This document shows, in pieces, positions 41,970 to 48,658 of a stretch of DNA of 48,658 nt. The notes beneath the pieces were generated by a model that was not told the DNA's origin, made no database searches, and was given only the letters and a program-made list of their open reading frames with translations. Where the stretch lies: contig JAJPHL010000053.1 of the NCBI GenBank assembly GCA_021325275.1, forward strand, positions 1-48,658. The letters are read 5' to 3'. The DNA is from Terriglobia bacterium. GTDB taxonomy: Bacteria > Acidobacteriota > Terriglobia > JAJPHL01. Each line of letters starts with the position of its first letter. Within the stretch, counting starts at the first letter, position 1. The position numbers and the translations under genes were made by a program.

Positions 41970-44168
41970 CTAGTGGTGCGAGAGAATCGTTGGAATGTTT
42001 TCGTCTTTCGGACAAGATGCCTGTGTCTCCACCATGAACATCATGCCGCGATCCTCGTGGCCGAGGATGTGGCAATGGAAAACATAGACGCCGGTGTAAT
42101 CCACGAAGCGGCTCCGCATCTTGATATAGCCGCCCGGCGGCAGGGCGATGTTGTCCCACCAGATCCACGGCTCAGGCAACGGGATTTCCGGGGTCGTCGC
42201 CGACGTTTTGATGGCGACAATCTGGAACGGGTTGATGTGGATATGGAACGGGTGCGCGGGTCCTCCGCCGCCAACGTTAGTGTTGTTGAGCGTCCATTCT
42301 TCGGTCGTACCCAACGTCATGCACTCGTTGATCAGATGATCGGAGAATTTTTTATTGTTGATCGTTTGGTCAGGCGGCGCGATCCCCGACGGGCCATCCC
42401 GGCCCGTCTTCGGCGACGTGCTGAACGAAAACGTGCGAGTCTTCGTGGCCTTCAGGTTGACATCCAGGAAGGGCGGCATTTTCGGGAACGACGCTTCCGG
42501 CGCCGGGAAAGTAAGCGCCGGGACCGCGCCCGCAATCACCTTCACCGTTAGGATCACTTGGTTTCCCGCCTTCACCGTGTAGACGGCGCCGACGGTCGCC
42601 TTGGGATCGGCTTGAACCAACAAGTCGACGCGATTGCCGGGAGCCAAATTGCCAAACCACGGCGGCGCGGTCATGGGCGTGGTCATTTGCGGATTTGTCC
42701 AAGCGGTTCCGGGACCTCCCGGTTGCGCGATCTTGACGCCGAGTTGATAGTTCGTCGGATGAAGTTGCACGCCGTCTTGCGCCGTTTGCACCCAGCGCAA
42801 GCCGGCCGGCGAAGTGCCCGACGTTGTGCTGACGGTCAGCGGCGCCGCGGTTTTTTGATGGCAGGCGTTCACGATCCGCCAGAACTGTGTTTCTCCCGCT
42901 TTCATCTGAACCACGGGTTGGAATTGGCCGTTCACGTAGATTTGTTCGCCGACTCCGGTTCCCACCGCGCGCTCCAGGTTCAGAACGGAGTCGTACTGCT
43001 GCAATACCATCACCTGCTCGGTGGTGTTGTAGAGTTTCCGGATGGCGTCGTCATACTCGCCGGTGATGATGAACGCGCCCGCCATGCCGTTCGAGAGATT
43101 CAGCGCAGTGGAGCCGTGCTTGTGGGCGTGATACCAATGCGTGCCCGGAGCTTGCCCCATGCTGTCGGGCTTCCCGTTCCAGACCGGCAATTTGAAACAA
43201 GAGGGATAGGCGCCAATGTAATACTGCGGCCATTGTTTTGCGTCGATCGCCGTTTGATCCTTCGGCCAAAGCGGTTCGCCCTGCGGCGGCAAAGTCTTGT
43301 CGTAGTCGGTCAGCATCTTGTACTGCTGATCGGTCCACTTCTTCGGCAGATCCTCCCACACATGCGGAGAATGTCCCATTTGGCAGTCCGCGAAAATCTT
43401 CGGGAAATCATGATCCACCAAGAATTTCTCGTTCACCGTGGGCTTGCCGTTGACGAACGGCGAGGGGCGAAGCTGCACGAAAACATTGTCCTCGATCACG
43501 TTGGGACTGACATGCGTGCCGTGATAGTGCAGGTTCGCGGTGCTGGACCCGTGAAAGCAGTTCGGCATGTTGTCAAACGCCGGATCGCCCGGATAAATGT
43601 TGGTGGTGACGCCGGTGCGGCCGGTCTGCGAAGATTGGTCGCAGGCGTTCGGCTGGTCGAGCGGCTTGGCGGCGTTCTGCGCATCCAAGGAAGCATTGAA
43701 CGCGTCCACATTGACTTGGTTCATCAACGTAATTTCGACGCGATCGCCCACGCGCGCGCGAATCGTGGGGGCCGGCGCGGGGAACCCCTTCATCGATGGC
43801 GGTGGCCAGGCCTGGGTTCCGTCGGGATTTGATTTCGTCATGAAGCGCATCTGGCCGCTTTCACACGTGGTGCCGGAAATCAAATAGGTCTTTTTCTCGT
43901 TCAAGATTTTGATGGTGCCCTTCACCGACGTTGCACCCAACAGCTTGGAGATTTCCGCGATTTTCACGAGATTCTCGCCGCTCTTGACAGATCCGCAAAC
44001 GAGGGTTCCTTGAGCGCTGACTTCGTCGAGCGGGAGCGCCGCGCCCAGGGCCAATGCCGCGCCGGCGGCGACGGTCTTACCAATGAACTCGCGTCGGGTG
44101 GCGCCTGCCGTTTCCTCTGACCGCAAATCCGAATCTTCCGAACGAATCGGTTCTTTTTCGTTACTCAT
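41970..44168 (-). CDS. Multicopper oxidase 2 (Tat-exported)
   Basis: This multicopper oxidase of about 732 residues has a twin-arginine signal peptide (TRREFIGKTVAAGAALALG). All copper motifs are present: NLHYHGTH, THWYHAHKHG, HPFHIHINPFQ and VFHCHILGHEDRGMM, the last with Met as axial ligand. The second ATG (44168) is 8 nt from GGAGG and is preferred over ATG 44174, which is only 2 nt away. It is paralogous to oxidase 1 at 34417 but uses Tat instead of Sec, implying cofactor loading before export in one copy only. It lies between the cupredoxin gene (44199) and the TonB receptor gene (41949). The substrate is unknown. Confidence 0.9.
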   Translation of the reverse strand: MSNEKEPIRSEDSDLRSEETAGATRREFIGKTVAAGAALALGAALPLDEVSAQGTLVCGSVKSGENLVKIAEISKLLGATSVKGTIKILNEKKTYLISGTTCESGQMRFMTKSNPDGTQAWPPPSMKGFPAPAPTIRARVGDRVEITLMNQVNVDAFNASLDAQNAAKPLDQPNACDQSSQTGRTGVTTNIYPGDPAFDNMPNCFHGSSTANLHYHGTHVSPNVIEDNVFVQLRPSPFVNGKPTVNEKFLVDHDFPKIFADCQMGHSPHVWEDLPKKWTDQQYKMLTDYDKTLPPQGEPLWPKDQTAIDAKQWPQYYIGAYPSCFKLPVWNGKPDSMGQAPGTHWYHAHKHGSTALNLSNGMAGAFIITGEYDDAIRKLYNTTEQVMVLQQYDSVLNLERAVGTGVGEQIYVNGQFQPVVQMKAGETQFWRIVNACHQKTAAPLTVSTTSGTSPAGLRWVQTAQDGVQLHPTNYQLGVKIAQPGGPGTAWTNPQMTTPMTAPPWFGNLAPGNRVDLLVQADPKATVGAVYTVKAGNQVILTVKVIAGAVPALTFPAPEASFPKMPPFLDVNLKATKTRTFSFSTSPKTGRDGPSGIAPPDQTINNKKFSDHLINECMTLGTTEEWTLNNTNVGGGGPAHPFHIHINPFQIVAIKTSATTPEIPLPEPWIWWDNIALPPGGYIKMRSRFVDYTGVYVFHCHILGHEDRGMMFMVETQASCPKDENIPTILSHH

Positions 44169-44198
44169 ATTCATGGCCTCCTCTGGCCGTGGCTGGAA

Positions 44199-44762
44199 TT
44201 ATGGTTGTGGGGTCGGATTTGGCCCGACAATGATGCTGCCCTGCTCATCCTGATGCAGCGCGCAAATGTAGTTGATCGTGTAGCTGCCCTGGATCGTGAC
44301 GGTAATGGTGCCCGTGAACGGCGACAATCCCTGGCCGTTCAGCCCCGCGACCGTGCACTGAGTCGGGCTGATCGCAGTGGCAACCGAATTCGGCAGCACC
44401 TTTTGCACAGCGGTTTGCCAGTCGGTATTGGAACCGGAATAGGAAAGCGTGACCTTGTCGCCGGTGTTTGGTCCCGGCGCCAGAACCGTCAAGACGGCTG
44501 GGCTGACGCTGGTGGCGGCGCTGGCGGTGGTGGTGTTCTTCATCGGCGCGAGCGCGCCGTTGCCGGGCGTGCCTGGCTGGATCTCTTGCCTAACCCACGC
44601 CGTCTTGTTGGCGACGCTCGGCGCGGGCCAATGCGGCTGGCTGTCGCCGTTGAACCAGGTGATGCTGTCGCCGGCGTAAGAATTCGCGGTCTGCGGAGTA
44701 AATTTTCCCGGCTGCGTCTGGGTTGGCGGCGTATTGGGAACGATCTTAATCTGCTGCGGCAT
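44199..44762 (-). CDS. Cupredoxin-like protein 2
   Basis: This 187-residue protein is cupredoxin-like at both ends: ITWFNGDSQPHWPAP supplies the first His, and INYICALHQDEQGSIIV the Cys and second His. As in cupredoxin 1, the residue three after that His is Glu, not Met. Between them lies an insertion of about 80 residues (about 65-145) rich in Thr, Ser and Ala. There is no signal peptide, and GAGGAGG precedes the ATG. It heads the cassette cupredoxin, oxidase 2, TonB receptor. Its likely role is electron transfer to or from oxidase 2. Confidence 0.78.
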   Translation of the reverse strand: MPQQIKIVPNTPPTQTQPGKFTPQTANSYAGDSITWFNGDSQPHWPAPSVANKTAWVRQEIQPGTPGNGALAPMKNTTTASAATSVSPAVLTVLAPGPNTGDKVTLSYSGSNTDWQTAVQKVLPNSVATAISPTQCTVAGLNGQGLSPFTGTITVTIQGSYTINYICALHQDEQGSIIVGPNPTPQP

Positions 44763-44826
44763 CGAGACCTCCTCGAAAGTTGGCGGTAGATACGCTATTC
44801 ACTTGTTTTTTGCGGAATTGTTCGTC

Positions 44827-44855
44827 AACATACAAAATCCTGCAACGCATGTCAA
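44827..44855 (-). promoter_or_regulatory. Promoter of cupredoxin 2/oxidase 2/receptor cassette
   Basis: A perfect TTGACA (44855-44850), 17-bp spacer and TATGTT (44832-44827), about 65 nt before the ATG at 44762. By consensus this is the strongest promoter in the window. Confidence 0.7.
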
Positions 44856-44876
44856 CCAATTTCCGTAATTCTTTCG

Positions 44877-44951
44877 ATGAATTACCAAGAGGTCGTCGAG
44901 GTAGCCGACTCGGGTGATGCCATCATGGTACGCTTGCTCGAAACCCATTGA
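44877..44951 (+). other. Possible 24-codon leader ORF before the phosphoribosyltransferase-like gene
   Basis: An ATG frame encodes 24 natural-looking residues (MNYQEVVEVADSGDAIMVRL...) and ends in TGA. That TGA overlaps the TTG start of the next gene (TTGA). No ribosome site is visible. It may be a coupled leader, or the true N-terminus of the next protein separated by a frameshift. Confidence 0.3.
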
Positions 44952-45811
44952 GAACGCACACGCAAGCTCTGCACCAAATCCGGGAACGGCCCGCCGGCTT
45001 CAGTGAGCCTATTTACGAACATTATTCTTTGTTCAAGCTCGGAGCGCGCAACGCCGTGATGCACTATGCGAGCATGCTGGCCCCGGTCGTTCGCGAAATC
45101 CTCTCGGACAAATTCCACGACGGCGACGCCGACGATTGGGCCATGACCGCACCGACCCATCAGGCGATTCCTTGCGCCGCCAATCTATTGTGCTGGTCGA
45201 TCGCGGACCTCCTGAAAATCCTGCAAACCGTCGTGAATATTCGGCACCAACGCGGGACACCTTCCGCGCCTGGTTCGCCCGAAGCCGCGAAATTCCGCGA
45301 CTACAGCCAATTGAGTTTCGACGACCGGATCGACTCGCTGCGGTTCTTCGAATACCAAATGTCGGAGGACTCAAAGTTCACCGGACGCCGCGTAGTTTTC
45401 ATCAACGACATCAACGTAACCGGAGCCCAGCAGCGCGACATGGAACGATACTTTCAAAAACTCGGCGCCGCAACGGTCGATTGGGTATATCTCTTCACCG
45501 TCGATTCGGCCTTGGGCAAGGGTTTTCCGCAGTTGGAATACGAACTCAACCAATCGCGTGTGCCGTCTCCCGAAGAGTTCATGAAGATGTTGGCCGCCGG
45601 CGAGATTCAGTACACGACCAAGTGTGTGGCGCGAATCATGGAGTGTGACGCCAACGAATTTGCAGGGATCTTACGCGTCTTGAGCGAACCGCAACGAGAA
45701 ACGCTTCGGCAAATGGTCACCGAAGAGAGACGATACGCCGGCGATGCGTTTTCGGAGCGAGTTGAATTCTTGAAAAGCTACTTGCGCAACGCCGCTTCCA
45801 CAATCCTCTGA
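44948..45811 (+). CDS. Phosphoribosyltransferase-like protein
   Basis: This is a 287-residue protein with a type I PRTase-style loop GRRVVFINDINVTGAQQ (about 146-162), where acidic residues and TGA match the PRPP-binding VDDVxTTG motif. A LKYGD-like SLFKLGARNAVMHYASMLAP segment lies near the start and an acidic tail follows. It resembles the ComF-like PRTases known beside ATP-grasp enzymes in tellurium-resistance-linked clusters (recalled from the literature), but no ter genes are seen here. The TTG start lacks a clear ribosome site and overlaps a 24-codon upstream frame. The last 34 nt overlap the convergent ATP-grasp gene. Confidence 0.7.
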   Translation: MRTHTQALHQIRERPAGFSEPIYEHYSLFKLGARNAVMHYASMLAPVVREILSDKFHDGDADDWAMTAPTHQAIPCAANLLCWSIADLLKILQTVVNIRHQRGTPSAPGSPEAAKFRDYSQLSFDDRIDSLRFFEYQMSEDSKFTGRRVVFINDINVTGAQQRDMERYFQKLGAATVDWVYLFTVDSALGKGFPQLEYELNQSRVPSPEEFMKMLAAGEIQYTTKCVARIMECDANEFAGILRVLSEPQRETLRQMVTEERRYAGDAFSERVEFLKSYLRNAASTIL

Positions 45812-46731
45812 ACGTTGCGGTCGAAGCTCGGCCGATTCCACGTGGGACTGTCGGCCGAGACGCCCGGGTTGGAGTTCGCCTCCAGCACCGTCAGGCGATC
45901 GAACCGGTCGAGGCGCATGTCCATCGACGCGTATCCACGCAGCCCGAGCGCGGGCAAAGCGATTCGCGCCATCCTCGTGATCTCGGCAGTGATGGCGCGC
46001 GGCAGTTTTCGCGCCGGCCGCAGATGCACGTTCCGGCGTTTCCCTTCGGTCTTGAATCCCTGCTCGTCCTCGGGATACTCCCATTCGCAAATTCCCGCGA
46101 TGCCGAAACGGCCGTCGCGACCTTCGATGAAACCGGCGCGCAGCTCGCGGCCCTGCACGAATTCGTCGCATACCGCCGGTTCGTCGAAGCGTTTCCAGAT
46201 TTTTCGCGCGCGCGCCAGGGCTTCGCCGCGGCTCATCACTTTGCTATCGAGCGCAATTCCATAGGCGCTGCCTTGAAACGCCGGTTTGACGAAAACCGGC
46301 GGCGTCAAATCCATCTGCGTGGCGTCGGCGCCCGGCGCGAGAACGGCAAACCGCGGGACACGGACGCCGGCGGCGGCGAGAATTTGCCGCGAGCGAATTT
46401 TGTCATTGGCCAACGCGATGGCGAGCGATCCCGAGCCGGTGAAACGGAGTCCCGCGAATTCGAGCGCCGCCACGAAGGCGGCTTCCGTGGGGGTCGCCGA
46501 CAGCGCGAGATTGTAAACCAGATTGGGGTTCTCGCGGGCGATGGCCGCGACGCCGTCCAGATCGCCGGGCTCAATTCCCACGTATGACACGCGAGCGCAG
46601 AACTTGCGCAGCGCCGCGACGACCGAGCCGTCCCAGCGCGCGCGCCACCATTGCAATTGCCGGCTGCGCAGTTGTCCGACAATGTCGGCGTCCACGGCGC
46701 AGACGATGGACAAATCTTTTTTCTTCGGCAT
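45778..46731 (-). CDS. ATP-grasp protein, D-Ala-D-Ala-ligase-like
   Basis: This 317-residue protein has ATP-grasp features: NDKIRSRQILAAAGVRVPRF after a short N-domain, the ATP-binding VFVKPAFQGSAYGIALDSKV, VCDEFVQGRELRAGFIEGRDG, and a C-terminal metal-binding YASMDMRLDRFDRL plus VLEANSNPGVS. This layout matches D-alanine-D-alanine ligases and relatives that ligate amino or carboxy acids. Neighbour context (convergent PRTase with 34-bp overlap) favours a small-molecule ligase over cell-wall synthesis, because cell-wall ddl genes usually sit with mur genes. The substrate is unknown. Confidence 0.85.
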   Translation of the reverse strand: MPKKKDLSIVCAVDADIVGQLRSRQLQWWRARWDGSVVAALRKFCARVSYVGIEPGDLDGVAAIARENPNLVYNLALSATPTEAAFVAALEFAGLRFTGSGSLAIALANDKIRSRQILAAAGVRVPRFAVLAPGADATQMDLTPPVFVKPAFQGSAYGIALDSKVMSRGEALARARKIWKRFDEPAVCDEFVQGRELRAGFIEGRDGRFGIAGICEWEYPEDEQGFKTEGKRRNVHLRPARKLPRAITAEITRMARIALPALGLRGYASMDMRLDRFDRLTVLEANSNPGVSADSPTWNRPSFDRNVQRIVEAALRK

Positions 46732-46791
46732 GGAGTGCGTAACACTCCCGATGATACCGCTACCCGCCTTGTTGATTCATAGCGGTGTTGA

Positions 46792-48534
46792 CTACCAGCC
46801 TTGTCGATGGAAAATCGCGGCAAAGCGCTTCTGCGCCGCCGCGACTCCCGCGGGACCCGCTGGTTCCGGCGCCGTGACCGGACCTCCGCTCAAGATGAAG
46901 CTGAAGTCCGAGCCGCCCACTTGGGCGTTGCCGTGACAACCCATGCAGCCGCCCATGTTATTTTGCGTCTTGTTGAAGTACACGTTGTAGAACGGAGTGC
47001 CGTTGCAATTGAAATCGGTGATCAACAAATCGGGGACCACATTCGTGCATCCGTTGGCCGGCTGGCCTTGTTTAGGCGGCTCCTGTTGAAAGTGTCCGCT
47101 GAACACTTGCAGGTTATAGTCGGTCTCCACCACGATGTTGGCCTGGTAATACGTAGCCGCGTCCAATCCGGTATAGTCTTTGCCCGGCGTAGGTTTGTTG
47201 ATCGGCTTGTATTGCACGTTGACCAGCTTGTAATAAGACCACGGCGAACTCTTGATCCCATTTTGCTGGTTGTATGCCGCGATCGCCGCATGGGCGGACG
47301 CGTTGGCCGCGATGATCGTGTCGGGAATGTTGTGAGTCCGCCGTTGGATACACACTTGTCCTTGTGGCAACCCGGTGGGCGGCGCCGGCGGTGGCGGCAC
47401 CGGATTGGGTGTGTTCTTGTAATAGAGCGAGGATCCCGGCGTACACGTGACAGTCTGCGGCGAGAGTTGCTGCACGCTGCTGGTGGTCGGGGGATTCGCG
47501 GACACCGCGTTCTGGGAAGTGATCGCCGGATTCATCGGTGTCGCGGTTTGATTCTCGAGCAATTTGCCGTTGACGTCCTCAATGGGATTTCCTTGCGGGT
47601 CCAGCATGTTATCGGCCTGACCGAATGTGGCAAAGATGAAGTACGGCGCGGTAGGAGTCTTCTGCTCGACATGCAACGCCAGCATTCCCCAAACTTCTTC
47701 GCGATAGCACGCATTGGAGCCGTTTGTTTCGTAGAAGCGAACGGTACCCGTTTGAAAATGGCCGTTGCCGGCCTCTTTGGTGGTCAACCGCCGCCAGGCG
47801 GTCTTGATTTCAATCGTTCCATTGCGAAAGCTGACGAGTTTCGAGTTGCCCGGCGTGGGGTCTTGCTTGTTCGTCGTGACGTACCGTGCGGTGGCGGCGA
47901 GCGGCGCCGTGCCGTTGTACCACCCATTGGACGCCACATACTGGTAATCCGCGCGATTCGCCTTGGCCAAGAAAAGAATTTCCTGCCCGGGTACCGGAGA
48001 GGAAGCCGACGCCCCCGCATACATTTGATCGAGGCCGATTTGACTGTTCTCGTCGAGGTTCACCCACGCCGGTTGCGAAACGGGAGTTTGTCCGGGGCAG
48101 GGCGGCACCTGACCGTTGGGAAACGCCGTGCCGTAAATATATTGCGGCGCGACGTCGTATCCATAGTTCGGTGCCCCCTGACTATAACCAGGAGGCGTTC
48201 CCTGTCCGGGGAAAATCTCCACTTTGTGGCGAAACGTCTGCCAAACCAACGGCCCGGTAAATCCCGGCTGTCCGAATTTCATGTTGTTATTCGGAGTGTC
48301 GCGCGGATTTCCCACGGCAGGCCAATTCAGAGCGATGAACTCCTGCCACGCAAATTTCGCGGCGGCGGCCAACGTGGCGCGGGGCGCGCCTCCCGGAATA
48401 TCGGAGGGAACCACCGAGCTGATGGCGATCCCCGAAGCAGCCGCCGGCGCCATGGACGCAGGCTTCTTGCTTTGAGCGGTCATCAGCAAAGCGGCTGCAG
48501 CCATCAAAGCGACGCAGACAAGCGATTTTCGCAT
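46792..48534 (-). CDS. Exported single-CxxCH cytochrome-like protein, paralogue 2
   Basis: This 580-residue protein has a Sec signal peptide (VCVALMAAAALLMTAQS) and one heme-c motif CMGCH at 530-534. It is paralogous to the operon protein at 26272: FAWQEFIALNWP, IEIKTAWRRLTTKEAG, WGMLALHVEQKTPTAPYFI and the CxGCH...SDFSF end correspond block by block. It is about 115 residues longer, with a Pro-rich stretch about 375-395 and a long tail after the heme motif. It has its own promoter and stands 60 nt upstream of the ATP-grasp gene. The role is probably periplasmic redox, the partner unknown. Confidence 0.85.
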   Translation of the reverse strand: MRKSLVCVALMAAAALLMTAQSKKPASMAPAAASGIAISSVVPSDIPGGAPRATLAAAAKFAWQEFIALNWPAVGNPRDTPNNNMKFGQPGFTGPLVWQTFRHKVEIFPGQGTPPGYSQGAPNYGYDVAPQYIYGTAFPNGQVPPCPGQTPVSQPAWVNLDENSQIGLDQMYAGASASSPVPGQEILFLAKANRADYQYVASNGWYNGTAPLAATARYVTTNKQDPTPGNSKLVSFRNGTIEIKTAWRRLTTKEAGNGHFQTGTVRFYETNGSNACYREEVWGMLALHVEQKTPTAPYFIFATFGQADNMLDPQGNPIEDVNGKLLENQTATPMNPAITSQNAVSANPPTTSSVQQLSPQTVTCTPGSSLYYKNTPNPVPPPPAPPTGLPQGQVCIQRRTHNIPDTIIAANASAHAAIAAYNQQNGIKSSPWSYYKLVNVQYKPINKPTPGKDYTGLDAATYYQANIVVETDYNLQVFSGHFQQEPPKQGQPANGCTNVVPDLLITDFNCNGTPFYNVYFNKTQNNMGGCMGCHGNAQVGGSDFSFILSGGPVTAPEPAGPAGVAAAQKRFAAIFHRQGW

Positions 48535-48583
48535 AATCTTGAATCCCTCCGAAATTCAGGAATTGCGCGCAACAACAAATCGC

Positions 48584-48613
48584 AGCTTAGAGCTCCGTCG
48601 AGGAATTTGTCAA
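48584..48613 (-). promoter_or_regulatory. Promoter of the cytochrome-like paralogue 2 gene
   Basis: A perfect TTGACA (48613-48608), 18-bp spacer and a weak TAAGCT (48589-48584), about 50 nt before the ATG at 48534. GGAGGG follows at a usable distance from the start. Confidence 0.5.
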
Positions 48614-48658
48614 TTGGGAAGCATGAAAACTCGATTAAATAGTCTCGATTTAGTAGAG

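Noticed and set aside
42558-43832. 424-residue plus-strand frame opposite multicopper oxidase 2
   Set aside because: Antisense shadow; all copper motifs lie on the minus strand.
22390-44762. A complete violacein-type biosynthetic cluster
   Set aside because: No VioA-like oxidase, VioC/D-like monooxygenase, VioE-like or ferritin-like domain was seen; only the VioB N-terminal resemblance is present.
46801-48642. 613-residue plus-strand frame opposite the cytochrome-like gene
   Set aside because: Arg-rich antisense shadow; the minus strand has a signal peptide, CMGCH and a paralogue in the window.

Overview
The window looks like a moderately GC-rich chromosome segment from an Acidobacteriota-type bacterium, most like the Bryobacterales/Solibacter group. 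This is inferred from a carboxypeptidase-regulatory/TonB outer-membrane receptor of about 1,080 residues, a second receptor stump, a giant secreted Ig/CARDB/YD-repeat protein, multicopper oxidases and PQQ-type propellers. No rRNA, tRNA, insertion sequence or CRISPR array was recognised.

Region 1 (1-15230, minus strand) is one uninterrupted reading frame that runs off the left edge. It encodes at least 5,076 residues of a secreted mosaic: signal peptide, three invasin-like Ig domains, about 14 CARDB-type modules built from a 1.8 kb higher-order repeat, PKD-like domains, a beta-propeller-like module set inside a PKD domain, a LamG/concanavalin domain, eight more PKD-like domains, an Rhs N-terminal module and 22 YD repeats.

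Region 2 (15572-19280, minus) holds a tandem triplication of a seven-helix membrane protein. Each copy keeps its own matching promoter. A small membrane-anchored protein and a LuxR-type regulator with a degenerate receiver domain follow. Next to it (19357-19908) are two gene stumps on opposite strands.

Region 3 (20052-22369, plus) is a GAF protein translationally coupled to a small TonB-dependent receptor.

Region 4 (22390-33061, minus) is a tight eight-gene operon behind one clear promoter. It encodes two paralogues resembling the N-terminal part of the violacein enzyme VioB but lacking its ferritin-like catalytic part, a lipoprotein propeller, a single-CxxCH cytochrome-like protein, a PQQ-repeat propeller, an MntP-like exporter, a sorbosone-dehydrogenase-like propeller and a 74-residue heme-less cytochrome-like protein. 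Divergent from it is an acetolactate decarboxylase fused to a lipocalin domain.

Region 5 (34417-44762) has two parallel cassettes, each a cupredoxin followed by a multicopper oxidase. They flank a MerR regulator with a textbook 19-bp-spacer operator, a small His-rich exported protein and the large TonB receptor. Region 6 (44877-48534) has a phosphoribosyltransferase-like protein facing a D-Ala-D-Ala-ligase-like ATP-grasp, and a second CxxCH protein paralogous to the one in the operon.

The best candidate for an undescribed system is regions 4 and 5 together: VioB-like scaffolds, heme-less and heme-binding cytochrome modules, quinoprotein-like propellers, and paired cupredoxin/multicopper oxidases. 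This suggests an oxidative pathway using copper and perhaps manganese or an aromatic substrate. The substrate cannot be read from the sequence.
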